Shown here one piece after another: positions 10,187 to 19,038 of a stretch of DNA of 64,000 nucleotides (position 1 is its first letter; each line of letters begins with the position of its first letter). Below the pieces are notes generated by a model. The model ran no database searches. It saw nothing but the letters and a program-made list of their open reading frames with translations, and had not been told where the DNA came from. A program made the position numbers and the translations under genes. The stretch is from Rhodovulum sp. PH10. GTDB lineage: Bacteria > Pseudomonadota > Alphaproteobacteria > Rhizobiales > Xanthobacteraceae. The stretch is from NCBI RefSeq assembly GCF_000293785.1, contig NZ_AKZI01000048.1:1-64000 (forward strand), in the 5' to 3' direction.

Positions 10187-11296
10187 ATGCCCGGCAACCC
10201 GATGAACGTTCCGCCCGTCTCGATCGCGGCCGCCAAGGCGGCGCTGATCGAGCAATATGCCGACCCGACGCTGCGCCGCCGCGCCACCATGCTGTGGGGC
10301 ACGCGCGGGGTGGGCAAGTCCTCGATCGTGCGGCAGGTGGCGGCGCATTTCGCCGTGCCGCTGGTCGATCTTCGCCTCACCACCATCGAGCCGGTCGACA
10401 TCCGCGGCGCGATCTATGCCGACGACACGCTGGCGAAGACCGTGTGGTTCCCGCCGGAGTTCCTGCCCTCGCCGGAGGAGCCGCAGGGCGTGCTGTTTCT
10501 CGACGAGCTGACCGCCGCCGACCAGCGCCTTCAGATCTCCGCCTACTCGCTGATCCTCGACCGAAAGGTCGGAAACTATCATTTGCCGGACGGCTGGCAG
10601 GTGGTCGCGGCGGGCAATGCGAGCTTCCACGGCGCGGTCAGTCACGACATGGGCACGGCGCTCGCCGACCGCATGTTTCATTTCAACGTGCAGACGGTGA
10701 TCGAGGCGTTCCTGGCGCATGCGCTCGCGAACGACTTCGCCCCCGAGGTGATGGCCTATCTGAAGGTTCGGCCCGACAAGCTCGACGACACCCAGGCGCA
10801 GCTCGCCGCCGACCATCTGGTGGGGGCGAGCCCGCGCGGCTGGGAGGACATTTCCAACGTGCTGAAGTCCGGCATGTCGGAGACGGCCAAGCGGATGTTC
10901 GTGCAAGGGCGGATCGGCGCCGCCAATGCCGCGGAATTCTTCGGCGTGCTGCGGGAGATCGCGGCGGGCGCCGACGTGGTGCGGCTCCTGGCGGCAAAAC
11001 CCGGACCGGAGACCGCGGCGCTGCTGCCGCGGACGCTCGATGGTCTCTACGGCCTGATCTACGGCCTGGTCGCCGCCGCGACCGACGAGACGAGAATGGC
11101 GCGGGCGATGGAGATCGTCGAGCAGCTGCCCGACGCCAAGGGCACCGTCGCGCTGCCGATCCGCGAGGCGCAGACGCTGGCGATGGAGGTCTTGATGCAA
11201 CGCGCGCTCGCCGACGGGCTCGAGGCGGCGGTGCTGGAGAGCCCCGCCTATCACCGCTACGCCGAGCGCCGCCAGCGCGAGACCCAGGATGCGTGA
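10187..11296 (+). CDS. MoxR-family AAA+ ATPase
   Basis: 369-aa cytoplasmic AAA+ protein. Walker A GTRGVGKSS (about residues 39-47), Walker B GVLFLDELTAAD (about 101-112) and downstream sensor/arginine regions (VVAAGNAS, MGTALADRMFHF) are clear. MoxR-type ATPases act with VWA-domain partners to assemble or activate metalloenzymes or complexes, and a VWA protein lies downstream. The start is uncertain: the first ATG has no good SD, and another ATG lies five codons on. The stop codon sits in the first copy of a 15-bp tandem duplication, giving a second in-frame TGA 15 nt later. Confidence 0.85.
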   Translation: MPGNPMNVPPVSIAAAKAALIEQYADPTLRRRATMLWGTRGVGKSSIVRQVAAHFAVPLVDLRLTTIEPVDIRGAIYADDTLAKTVWFPPEFLPSPEEPQGVLFLDELTAADQRLQISAYSLILDRKVGNYHLPDGWQVVAAGNASFHGAVSHDMGTALADRMFHFNVQTVIEAFLAHALANDFAPEVMAYLKVRPDKLDDTQAQLAADHLVGASPRGWEDISNVLKSGMSETAKRMFVQGRIGAANAAEFFGVLREIAAGADVVRLLAAKPGPETAALLPRTLDGLYGLIYGLVAAATDETRMARAMEIVEQLPDAKGTVALPIREAQTLAMEVLMQRALADGLEAAVLESPAYHRYAERRQRETQDA

Positions 11297-11311
11297 AACC
11301 AGGATGCGTGA
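11282..11311. repeat. 15-bp tandem duplication spanning the MoxR stop codon
   Basis: Two 15-bp units (ACCCAGGATGCGTGA and AACCAGGATGCGTGA) differ at one base. Each ends in TGA in the same frame, so the ATPase gene has a built-in back-up stop. This matches a pattern of short tandem duplications at other gene ends in this window. Confidence 0.75.
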
Positions 11312-11341
11312 GACGGGGTTCTCGGGACACGCCGCACATTC

Positions 11342-11582
11342 ACCTCTCCCCGCAAGCGGGGAGAGGTCGACGTCCGCGCTCGCGCGGGCGTCGGCCAAGG
11401 GGGCGCTTCCACGAACCGGCCGGCGCCGCGCGGCCGTCTCCCCGCGAACGCCGGAGCACGGACACATCACCGCGGATGCATGCGTCCGTCATGCGCGGGC
11501 TCGACCCGCGCATCCATCAAAGTCGAAACAACGGATTTTTGTTCGGCGTGATGGATCGCCGGGTCGAAGCCCGGCGATGACG
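11342..11582. repeat. REP/BIME-like intergenic palindromes
   Basis: The 348-bp gap before the DUF2201 gene holds two elements. At 11342-11367, perfect 12-bp arms ACCTCTCCCCGC / GCGGGGAGAGGT enclose an AA loop. At 11487-11582 is a composite palindrome. It has two hairpins (TGCGCGGG-N5-CCCGCGCA and ATCGCCGGG-N6-CCCGGCGAT) flanked by GTCAT/ATGAC and CCATCA/TGATGG. It matches the extragenic repeat style common in Rhizobiales genomes. No gene is seen here. Confidence 0.65.
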
Positions 11583-11644
11583 GCGGAGGTCGTGGCAACC
11601 TCCGCGACGCGAGGGAGTCCGGCCGTCGCTCCGGCAGCCGTCCG

Positions 11645-13015
11645 ATGATCTCCGCCGCGGCATCGACCACCGTCCACACCCATCGCGGCACGCGGGCGGT
11701 GCAGCGCATGGTCGAGGTCGCGCCCTCGACCGGCGGGCTCGCGCTGTGGATGGGGCATCGTGACCTGCCGGACGATGTCGCCGCGGCCCCCGCCGTCACC
11801 GACGGCACCACGATCTACTACCACGCCTCGTTCGAGCGACTGCCGATCCGCCGGCAGGTCGGCGTGGTCGCCCACGAGGTCTTGCACGTCGCGCTGCGCC
11901 ACCCGCAGCGCTATCTCGATCTGCGGCGCACGCTCGGCGACGTCGACCTGCGGCTCTTCACGATCTGCGCCGACGCGATCGTCAACAGCACGCTCGGTCA
12001 TCTCGGCTGGCTCGATCTGCCGGACGATGCCGTCACCCTCGACGTCTTGTTGAAGGATTCGTTCGGCGTCGAGGTCACGGTCGAGACCGCGCTGCTCGAC
12101 TGGGACGTCGAGCGGCTCTATCGCGCGCTCGACGACCGCTTGCCGCTGCCGCAAAATCCGGGCGGAAAGTCGGGGCGCCCGGCGCCCGGCCGAATCGAGG
12201 CGGAGACCACCGGCACCGGCAGCGGCGGTCGTTCGTTCATGCGGCGCGAGATGCCGGCGGTGCGCGAGGACGGGCCGCGCTCGGGCCGGGCGCGTGCGCT
12301 CGGCGCCGATGCCGACACCGACATCTATCCGGTCGCCGACACCGAAGGCCCGCCGGAGGCGGAGGCCGACCGCGCCCGCGAATGGAGCGAGCGGCTGATC
12401 CGCGCGCATGCCGGCGACGGTGAGTTCTCCATGCTGCGCACGCTCTTGGCCGATCTGCCGAAGAGCCGCACCCCGTGGGAGCAGGTGTTGCGCACGAGGC
12501 TCGCCAAAAGCCTCGGCAGAAAACCGGACGTCTCGTGGTCGCGGCCGTCGCGCTCCTACATCGCCAATCAGGGACGCGGCGGGCCGCATCGCCGGCTGCC
12601 ATGGGAGCCGGGCTTCGTCGCTTCGCGAAAAACGCCGCGGCTCGCGCTGGTGGTCGACGTCTCCGGCTCGATCGAGGACGATTTGATGCAGAAGTTCGCC
12701 CGCGAGGTGGAGGCGATCACCCGCCGCCTCGAGGCGGGGCTTCTGCTGATCATCGGCGACGTGAAGGTGCGAAATGTCGAGTGGTTCGAGCCCGGCCGCT
12801 CGCGGCTGCGCGACATGGTGTTCGAGGGCGGCGGCGGCACCGATTTTTCCCCCCTGCTCGAGGAGGCCGACCGCCACCACCCCGACATCTGCGTGGTGTT
12901 GACCGATCTCGACGGGCCGGCCCGCTTCGTGCCGCGCTGGCCCGTGATATGGGCGGTCACCGAGGCGCACGCCCGCGCGGTGCCGCCGTTCGGCCAGCTC
13001 TTGGTGCTGCGCTGA
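11645..13015 (+). CDS. DUF2201-type putative metallopeptidase/VWA-like protein
   Basis: 456 aa. The N-terminal third carries HEVLHVALRH (HExxHxxxxH, about residues 79-88), a zinc-metallopeptidase-like site typical of the DUF2201 N-terminal domain. The C-terminal part is VWA-like with a MIDAS start DVSGSI (about 339-344) after a charged, variable linker. Such proteins are found beside MoxR ATPases; the partner here is the gene upstream, separated by 348 bp of repeat elements. The substrate is unknown. It is convergent with the SDR gene 27 bp away. Confidence 0.8.
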   Translation: MISAAASTTVHTHRGTRAVQRMVEVAPSTGGLALWMGHRDLPDDVAAAPAVTDGTTIYYHASFERLPIRRQVGVVAHEVLHVALRHPQRYLDLRRTLGDVDLRLFTICADAIVNSTLGHLGWLDLPDDAVTLDVLLKDSFGVEVTVETALLDWDVERLYRALDDRLPLPQNPGGKSGRPAPGRIEAETTGTGSGGRSFMRREMPAVREDGPRSGRARALGADADTDIYPVADTEGPPEAEADRAREWSERLIRAHAGDGEFSMLRTLLADLPKSRTPWEQVLRTRLAKSLGRKPDVSWSRPSRSYIANQGRGGPHRRLPWEPGFVASRKTPRLALVVDVSGSIEDDLMQKFAREVEAITRRLEAGLLLIIGDVKVRNVEWFEPGRSRLRDMVFEGGGGTDFSPLLEEADRHHPDICVVLTDLDGPARFVPRWPVIWAVTEAHARAVPPFGQLLVLR

Positions 13016-13042
13016 AGCGGCGGCACGCGGCCGGAAACGCCA

Positions 13043-13906
13043 TCAGAGAATCGGCCGGCCGCCGGTCACCGCGACGGTGGCGCCCGAGACGTAGCTCGCC
13101 TCGTCGGCCGCCAGCATCACGTACACGGGTGCGAGTTCCTTCGGCTGGCCGGGCCGCTGCATCGGCACCTGCTTGCCGAAATTCTTCACCTTCTCCTCCG
13201 GCATGGTGGAGGGGATCAGCGGCGTCCAGATCGGTCCCGGCGCCACGCAGTTCACCCGGATGCCCTTCTCGGCCAAGAGCTGGGCGAGCCCGCCGGTGAA
13301 ATTCTGGATCGCCCCCTTGGTGGTCGCATAAGCGAGCAGGCTCGGGCTCGGCGTGTCGGCATTGACCGAGGTCGTGTTGACGATCGCGCCGCCCTCGCCC
13401 ATGTGCGGCAGCGCCGCCTTGATCAGATAGAACATCGCGTGGATGTTGGTGCGGAAGGTGCGGTCCCACTCCTCGTCGGCGATGTCCTCCACCGAGGAGA
13501 AGGTCGCCTGGTGGGCAGCGTTGTTGACCAGCACGTCGATCCGGCCGAATGCCGCGACCGCCTCGTCGACGATCTTCCGGCAGTGCGCCGGGTCGCCGAT
13601 GTCGCCCGCCACCAGCACGCATTTCCGGCCGGCGTCCTCGACCCAGCGCCGGGTCTCGGCGGCGTCGTCGTCCTCGTCGAGATAGCTCACCAGCACGTCG
13701 GCGCCCTCGCGGGCATAGGCGATCGCCACCGCCCGGCCGATGCCGCTGTCGCCGCCGGTGACGATCGCCGCCTTGCCGGCGAGCCGGCCGGAGCCGCGAT
13801 AGCTGGTCTCGCCGTGGTCGGGCCTCGGGTCCATTGCGTCGGTGCGGCCCGGCATCGGCTGGTGCTGCTCGCGAAAGGGCGGCTTCGGAAGGTCGACATT
13901 GCTCAT
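13043..13906 (-). CDS. Short-chain dehydrogenase/reductase, YghA/glucose-dehydrogenase-like
   Basis: 287-aa cytoplasmic SDR. It has the cofactor motif TGGDSGIG (about residues 50-57), NNAA (about 130) and the catalytic YATTK (about 196-200), with Ser in the preceding NTTSVNA segment. The roughly 40-residue N-terminal extension with HGE-S-Y-G-S is typical of the YghA/general-stress SDR subgroup. A probable EcfG-type promoter sits about 40 nt upstream, consistent with stress control seen for this subgroup in Rhizobiales. Substrate unknown; YghA-type enzymes act on aldehydes or sugars. Confidence 0.88.
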   Translation of the reverse strand: MSNVDLPKPPFREQHQPMPGRTDAMDPRPDHGETSYRGSGRLAGKAAIVTGGDSGIGRAVAIAYAREGADVLVSYLDEDDDAAETRRWVEDAGRKCVLVAGDIGDPAHCRKIVDEAVAAFGRIDVLVNNAAHQATFSSVEDIADEEWDRTFRTNIHAMFYLIKAALPHMGEGGAIVNTTSVNADTPSPSLLAYATTKGAIQNFTGGLAQLLAEKGIRVNCVAPGPIWTPLIPSTMPEEKVKNFGKQVPMQRPGQPKELAPVYVMLAADEASYVSGATVAVTGGRPIL

Positions 13907-13953
13907 GGTCGCAGTCCACTCGATCGGTTCGATGGGTCGGATCTCGCGAGGTG

Positions 13954-13979
13954 AACCGCGGCGCGGCGCCCGTTGTTCC
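13954..13979 (-). promoter_or_regulatory. Probable EcfG promoter for the SDR gene
   Basis: The minus strand reads GGAAC-N17-GGTT. The -35 is exact, and the -10 matches three of four bases of the EcfG consensus CGTT. The predicted start is about 40 nt before the SDR ATG. Confidence 0.5.
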
Positions 13980-14011
13980 GGGAGTCGGCCGGCCGACCGA
14001 GGCGCGCGGCG

Positions 14012-15079
14012 TCACGCCTCGTGGGCGGCCTCGCGGCCCTCGGCGATCACCTCGCGCATGCGGGCGAGGTCGGCCTGCTCGGCCTCGATCTCCGCGTGAT
14101 CGTCGGCCGCGGAGGGGCAGTGGCACAGCGCGACCAGCAGCGGAAAATGATCCGAGCCGATGCCCGGCAGCACCCGCAGCCCGGCGAGCCGAAAGACCGG
14201 CGCGAAGAACACGTGGTCGAGCGGCCAGCGCAGCAGCCGCCAGCGGGCGTGGAAGGTGGGGAAGAAGCCGCGGCCGACGCGCGGGTCGAGCAGGCCGGAG
14301 ACCTGCTGAAACAGCGTCGTGGTCTTCGACCAGGCGACGTCGTTGAGGTCGCCCGCCACCACCGCCGGCTCGTCGCCGCGTCGCACCTCGCGGCCGACCA
14401 GCACCAGCTCGGCGTCGCGCTGCGCGGTGTCGGCCCGCGGCGGCGGGCGCGGATGCACGCCGTACAGCACGATCGACTGCCCCGAGCGCAACCGCACGCC
14501 GGTTTTGATCGAAGGAATCTCGTCGGTGAGCAGATGACGGAGCCGCGGCGCCTCGAGCGGCAGCCGCGAGAAGAGATGCATGCCGTAGGTGTTGTCCTGC
14601 GGATGGCGGATCGCGTGCGGATAGCGGTCGAGCAGCGGCGCGAGCGCGCGGTCCCACCACGCGTCGGTCTCGACCAGCAGCACCAGGTCGGGATCGATCT
14701 CGCGCACCCGCGCGAGCAAAGCCTCGCTCTTGCGGTTGGACATCAGCACGTTGGCGACCATCAGCGTGAACCGGGCGCCGTCGCGGCACGCCTCGGATTT
14801 CAGCACTTGGCGGGAATGCAGCGGCGTGTAGGGCCAGATGCGCCACAGCTGCCAGCCGAGCGCGGCCGCCTGGAGCGCCAGGAACGCGCCGGTGAGGAGA
14901 CCGAGCGGCAGCAGCCAAAAGGTCGCCGCCATCGTGACGACCAGCAGCACGGCGATCTGCGCGCGCGGAAAGTCGGCGACGCGGATCCACCGGTTGGTGC
15001 TCGGCAGCACGGCGACGGCGGTCGCCGCCACCAGCGCGAGCCCGAGCACGATCACGATGAGAGAGCCGGCGAACTGCAC
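14012..15079 (-). CDS. Membrane-anchored endonuclease/exonuclease/phosphatase family protein
   Basis: 355 aa. Three hydrophobic segments occupy about residues 5-25, 38-57 and 60-78. A catalytic EEP domain follows, with NVLMSNR (N in the active site), VETDAWWD (metal-binding Glu), GVHPRPP, AGDLNDV (GDLN) and GSDHFPL (SDH). These residues match the Mg-dependent phosphodiesterase/phosphatase fold. The start is a GTG with GGGGC upstream; no ATG lies before the first membrane segment. It is separated from the SDR by 105 bp. A substrate (phosphoinositide, DNA or sphingolipid type) cannot be assigned. Confidence 0.85.
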   Translation of the reverse strand: MQFAGSLIVIVLGLALVAATAVAVLPSTNRWIRVADFPRAQIAVLLVVTMAATFWLLPLGLLTGAFLALQAAALGWQLWRIWPYTPLHSRQVLKSEACRDGARFTLMVANVLMSNRKSEALLARVREIDPDLVLLVETDAWWDRALAPLLDRYPHAIRHPQDNTYGMHLFSRLPLEAPRLRHLLTDEIPSIKTGVRLRSGQSIVLYGVHPRPPPRADTAQRDAELVLVGREVRRGDEPAVVAGDLNDVAWSKTTTLFQQVSGLLDPRVGRGFFPTFHARWRLLRWPLDHVFFAPVFRLAGLRVLPGIGSDHFPLLVALCHCPSAADDHAEIEAEQADLARMREVIAEGREAAHEA

Positions 15080-15262
15080 GCGTCACGCCCCGTCAGCGAA
15101 AGATCGTCGAGAAAGCAGCACCGCCGGGCCGCCGCCCCACGGCTTCCGGCACAAGGATCCGATGCGGAATCCGCGGCAAGGTCCGGACCGCATGGTTCGG
15201 CCGTCGAACGCGCGAGCGGCCCGGTCCGTTCCCGCCTCGCGGGCGTCGGGCAGTTCACACCG

Positions 15263-15406
15263 TCAGCCGGGCGCCAGCGTCGCCGCCGGCTCGGGCGGGT
15301 TCATGTCGCTACCGCTCATCTTGGCGGCGGTGAGATAGACACCGGCGATCAGCAGGAGCGCGAACAGCACGGTGGCGATCCCGGTCTTCGAGAACAGGCT
15401 GAACAT
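15263..15406 (-). CDS. Small single-pass membrane protein (47 aa)
   Basis: Begins MFSLFSKTGIATVLFALLLI, a short basic N-terminus followed by one hydrophobic helix (about residues 9-28), then a polar Pro/Ala tail. GGAGGAAGG directly precedes the ATG, a very strong ribosome-binding site. An EcfG-consensus promoter lies about 45 nt upstream of the ATG. These two signals argue that it is real despite its size. No family recognised; probably a stress-induced membrane peptide. Confidence 0.7.
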   Translation of the reverse strand: MFSLFSKTGIATVLFALLLIAGVYLTAAKMSGSDMNPPEPAATLAPG

Positions 15407-15457
15407 CCTTCCTCCGCGTCGTCCGAGTTTTGGAGTTTCGATCGGGATTTTCGGGGC

Positions 15458-15483
15458 AACGGGACACCGCCCGGCCGGGTTCC
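15458..15483 (-). promoter_or_regulatory. EcfG (general stress) promoter for the 47-aa protein
   Basis: The minus strand reads GGAAC-N17-CGTT, an exact match to the EcfG consensus. The predicted start near 15451 gives a leader of about 45 nt. Confidence 0.7.
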
Positions 15484-15589
15484 GCCTTTCGCGCACCCAA
15501 CGCAGGCTCCGGCCCGCTTTGCCTTCGCGCGCCCCGGCGCGTATCACACCGCTGCCCCCGCACATGCGTTTCGAGGACACGAGGCCGCC

Positions 15590-16066
15590 ATGGAAGCGTC
15601 ACGCCCGTCCGCGCGATCCGCTCCGGATCTGCGCACCGACAGAGACTATTTCGCGCTGCTGACCGGCAGCCACGCGCGGGTGGTCGGCACGCCCCTGGTC
15701 CCGGAGGGCCGCGACGCGGCGTGGCTCTACGAGGAGGCGCCCTATCCGGTGCTGGCGCACGACGGCGCCGCCGACCCGTGCTTCGTCTATGCCAACCGGG
15801 CGGCGCAAACATGCTTCGAGTACGGGTGGGACGAGTTCGTCGGCCTGCCGTCGCGGCTTTCGGCGGAGGCGCCCGAGCGGGCCGACCGCCAGCGCCTGCT
15901 CGACGCGGTGACCCGCGACGGCTTCATCCGCGACTATCGCGGCATCCGGATCGCCAAGTCCGGGCGCCGCTTCTGGATCGAGAACGGCACGGTGTGGAAC
16001 CTGGTCGACGCGAGCGGCGTCGTGCGCGGCCAGGCCGCCACCTTCTCCGGCTGGACCGACATCTGA
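15590..16066 (+). CDS. MEKHLA domain protein (PAS-like)
   Basis: 158 aa, essentially one MEKHLA/PAS-like sensory domain: DAAWLYEEAPYPVLAHDG, FVYANRAAQTCFEYGWDEF and a C-terminal RFWIENGTVWNLVD strand pair. No output domain, membrane segment or signal peptide is seen, so it would act as a soluble sensor or protein partner. GAGG lies upstream of the ATG. It is divergent from the 47-aa membrane protein across 183 bp. MEKHLA is known from plant HD-ZIP III proteins and free-standing bacterial proteins of unknown function; the ligand cannot be predicted. Confidence 0.8.
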   Translation: MEASRPSARSAPDLRTDRDYFALLTGSHARVVGTPLVPEGRDAAWLYEEAPYPVLAHDGAADPCFVYANRAAQTCFEYGWDEFVGLPSRLSAEAPERADRQRLLDAVTRDGFIRDYRGIRIAKSGRRFWIENGTVWNLVDASGVVRGQAATFSGWTDI

Positions 16067-16115
16067 CCGGCCGGTCGGCCGCGCGGCATCCGGCGGGTGC
16101 CGCCGCCCCGCGGGA

Positions 16116-16394
16116 TCAGCCGGGCGGCTCGTCCGCCTCTTCGTCGGCTTCGAGAATGTCGACGATCGCCGCCGCCTTGCCCGCCGGCTGCCGGCCGAGG
16201 CCGTCGCCGCGGTTGGCCGCCCACACGGCGGCCTCCTCCACGTCGCGGACGGTCGGATCGAGCGCGAGGATCGCGGCGACCTCGACGTCCTCGGCGGTGC
16301 GAAGAATGCGGCGGACGTCGGCGGCGCTCGCTCGCGGGGCCTCGGTCGCGGGGGTGGCGGGGGTCGTGTCGACAGCGGCGCGATGGTCGGACAT
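16116..16394 (-). CDS. Hypothetical protein, 92 aa
   Basis: Small soluble, acidic protein starting MSDHRAAVD, with an Ala/Pro/Thr-rich N-terminus and a helical middle (ADVRRILRTAEDVEVAAILAL). A textbook AAGGAGG lies 6 nt before the ATG, which fixes the start. No domain recognised. It is convergent with the MEKHLA gene and divergent from the phytochrome operon. No EcfG match was found on its own strand. Confidence 0.6.
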   Translation of the reverse strand: MSDHRAAVDTTPATPATEAPRASAADVRRILRTAEDVEVAAILALDPTVRDVEEAAVWAANRGDGLGRQPAGKAAAIVDILEADEEADEPPG

Positions 16395-16591
16395 GCCAAA
16401 CCTCCTTGGTCGAGCACACGGCGCTTCGAGGACTCCTCTGGAAAATTTGGGGACGCACGCCCGGCCCGCAACCCGCGCTCCGGCACCTTCGGGCCGCCTC
16501 CGGAAGGCGCCCGTCGCGACGTCTCGCCGCGGTTGCGAGGGTCGGTCGCCACGCCGACCGACGCAATTGCGAAGGGGAACGAAAAAAGGCT

Positions 16592-16616
16592 GGAACCGCT
16601 GCGTCTCCCGAACGTT
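16592..16616 (+). promoter_or_regulatory. EcfG (general stress) promoter upstream of the phytochrome operon
   Basis: GGAAC-N16-CGTT on the plus strand, an exact consensus match, about 105 nt before the bphP ATG. It lies in the 334-bp divergent region between the 92-aa gene and bphP. The rest of that region shows no other clear element. Confidence 0.7.
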
Positions 16617-16728
16617 ACGGCAGAACGGCAGAAATTTGTCGGCGCCCCGCCGGCGGTCGGTCATCATTTCGGGTTCGTCTCTTGTATTTCGTTGAAACGA
16701 TCGGAGTATCGCGATCGGAGTCCCGCCG

Positions 16729-19038
16729 ATGAACGGGCCGCCGCAGCGTGTCCGGCGGGAGCGCCTCGACGGAGGCTGCGATCGCGAACCGATTCACGTG
16801 CCCGGAAGCATCCAGCCGTTCGGAACGCTGCTGGTGATCGATCCAGCCGATGGTCGTGTCGTGCAGGCGGCCTGTCCGCCGGGCTCGTCGGTGCTGGCGC
16901 CGGGCGATCCGATCGGCCGCCCGCTCGGCGAGGCGCTGGCGGACGGCGCGGGCCGCGAGCTCGCCCGCCTGCTGGAGCGGGTGCCGGCGTCGGGCGCCGG
17001 GCTGCTCGGGCTGGTGCGGCCGGGCGGCATCCCCCACCACGTGATCGGCCACCGCTCGGACGGCATGACGGTGATCGAGCTCGAGCCGTCCGGCCCGGAC
17101 TCGTCCGGCACGGACCGGTCCGGCGCGGACCCGTCCGGCGCGAGCGGGCACGGCGGGTTCGACGAGGTGCATCCGCACGTGCGCGACTTCCTCGATGCCG
17201 TCCAGAAGGCGGCGTCGATCGATCGGCTGTGTGCGCTGGCGGCCCGCGAGGTGCGGCGGATCACCGGGCTCGACCGCGTGCTGATCTATCGCTTCGACCC
17301 CGCCTGGAACGGCGAGGTGATCGCCGAGGACCGCAACGACCGCCTGCCCTCCTATCTCGGCCTGCGCTTTCCCGCCGCCGACATCCCGGCCCAGGCGCGC
17401 GCGCTCTACCGGCTCAATCGGCTGCGGCTGATCCCCGACGCCGACTACGAGGCGGTGCCGATCCGCCCGGCCGCCAATCCGCGCACCGGCCGGCCGCTCG
17501 ATCTCGGCCTCTCGGTGCTGCGCAGCGTCTCGCCGATCCATCGCGAGTACATGCGCAACATGGGCACCATGGCCTCGATGTCGATCTCGCTGTTGCGGGA
17601 GGGCGGGCTGTGGGGGCTGATCTCGTGCCACAACCGAACGCCGGCGCGGGTGCCGTACCAGGTGCGGGTCGCTTGCGACGTGATCGGCCAGGTGCTGTCG
17701 CTGCAGCTCGCCGCGACCGAGACGGCGGCCGCCGCCGAGCACCGCAACGCCCTGCGCGGCGTGCACGGCCGGCTGCTCGCGGCGATGGCGAGCGCCGAGC
17801 ATTTCGTCGGCGGCCTCGCCGCGCGTCCCGACGACCTGCTCGCCCTCACCGGCGCGAGCGGCGCCGCGGTGGTGACCGGCGGCCGGGTCGTGCGGATCGG
17901 CGCGGCGCCGGCCGAGACCGACATTCTCAAGCTGGTCGACCGGCTCGCCGAGGGCGGCCGCGACGACGTGTTCGTCACCGACCGGCTGGCCGACGCGATG
18001 CCGGGCGGCGAGGCGATCAAGGACACCGCGAGCGGCGTGCTGGCGATCTCGATCTCGCAGCTGCACGACAGCTATCTCCTGTGGTTCCGCCCCGAGACCA
18101 TCCACACCGTCACCTGGGGCGGCGACCCGCGAAAAGTGCCGTCGCCGGACGATCCGACCCGGCTGAGCCCACGAACATCGTTCGAGGCGTGGCGCGAGAC
18201 GGTGCGGCTCACCTCGCCGCCGTGGCGCTCGGTGGAGCGCGAGGCCGCCGCCGAGCTGCGCACCGCGATCGTCGACATCGTGCTGCGCAAGGCGGAGGAG
18301 ACCGCCGCCCTGTCGGAGCGGCTCACCAGCATCAACAAGGAGCTCGAGGCGTTCTCCTACTCGGTCAGCCACGATCTGCGGGCGCCGTTCCGGCACATCG
18401 TCGGCTATGCCGAGCTACTGAAGAAGTTCGAGGGCGAGCGGCTGAGCGAGCGGGGCGTGCGCTATGTCGACACCATCGTCGAGTCGGCGGTCTCGGCCGG
18501 CAAGCTGGTCGACGACCTGCTCGGCTTCTCGCAGATGGGCCGCGCCGCCCTCGCCCCGGTGCCGGTCGACATGAACGCGCTGGTGGCCGAGGTGCGGCGC
18601 CGGCTCGCCCCGGACCTCGGCGAGCGGGCGATCGCGTGGCGGATCGCCGCGCTGCCGCCGACCCGCGCCGACCCGATGATGCTGCGCCTCGCGATGCAGA
18701 ACCTGGTCGAGAACGCGCTGAAGTTCACCCGCGGCCGCGAGCCGGCGGTGATCGAGATCTTCGCCGACCAGGGGCCGGAGGAGACCGTCTACCGCGTGCG
18801 CGACAACGGCGCCGGATTCGACATGGCCTATGTCGAGAAGCTGTTCGGCGTGTTCCAGCGGCTCCACCGGGTGGAGGAGTTCGAGGGCACCGGGATCGGC
18901 CTCGCCAACGTCAAGCGGATCGTCGAGCGGCACGGTGGCCGGGTGTGGGCGGAGGGATCGCCCGACGGGGGAGCGACGTTCTCGTTCGTCCTGCCCGACG
19001 GGCACGACACGAGCGGGGATCGTCGATGGCGGAGCTGA
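16729..19038 (+). CDS. bphP: Bacteriophytochrome histidine kinase
   Basis: 769-aa red/far-red photoreceptor kinase, cytoplasmic. C17 (GGCDREPIHVPGSIQPFG) is the expected biliverdin-attachment cysteine. A PAS domain is followed by GAF with the chromophore pocket motif FPAADIPAQ and SPIHREYMRNMG. The PHY domain has tongue residues WGGDP and SPRTSFEAW. HisKA has H548 (SVSHDLRAPF), then HATPase_c. Four tandem 15-bp units encode a Ser-Gly-Asp repeat linker between PAS and GAF. The 3' end overlaps the next response regulator by 13 nt, so the two are coupled. An EcfG-type promoter lies upstream. No haem oxygenase gene is visible in the window. Confidence 0.93.
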   Translation: MNGPPQRVRRERLDGGCDREPIHVPGSIQPFGTLLVIDPADGRVVQAACPPGSSVLAPGDPIGRPLGEALADGAGRELARLLERVPASGAGLLGLVRPGGIPHHVIGHRSDGMTVIELEPSGPDSSGTDRSGADPSGASGHGGFDEVHPHVRDFLDAVQKAASIDRLCALAAREVRRITGLDRVLIYRFDPAWNGEVIAEDRNDRLPSYLGLRFPAADIPAQARALYRLNRLRLIPDADYEAVPIRPAANPRTGRPLDLGLSVLRSVSPIHREYMRNMGTMASMSISLLREGGLWGLISCHNRTPARVPYQVRVACDVIGQVLSLQLAATETAAAAEHRNALRGVHGRLLAAMASAEHFVGGLAARPDDLLALTGASGAAVVTGGRVVRIGAAPAETDILKLVDRLAEGGRDDVFVTDRLADAMPGGEAIKDTASGVLAISISQLHDSYLLWFRPETIHTVTWGGDPRKVPSPDDPTRLSPRTSFEAWRETVRLTSPPWRSVEREAAAELRTAIVDIVLRKAEETAALSERLTSINKELEAFSYSVSHDLRAPFRHIVGYAELLKKFEGERLSERGVRYVDTIVESAVSAGKLVDDLLGFSQMGRAALAPVPVDMNALVAEVRRRLAPDLGERAIAWRIAALPPTRADPMMLRLAMQNLVENALKFTRGREPAVIEIFADQGPEETVYRVRDNGAGFDMAYVEKLFGVFQRLHRVEEFEGTGIGLANVKRIVERHGGRVWAEGSPDGGATFSFVLPDGHDTSGDRRWRS
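17086..17145 (+). repeat. Four 15-bp tandem units inside bphP
   Basis: Units encode PSGPD, SSGTD, RSGAD and PSGAS. The repeats lie between the PAS and GAF domains and keep the reading frame, extending a flexible linker. Confidence 0.75.
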
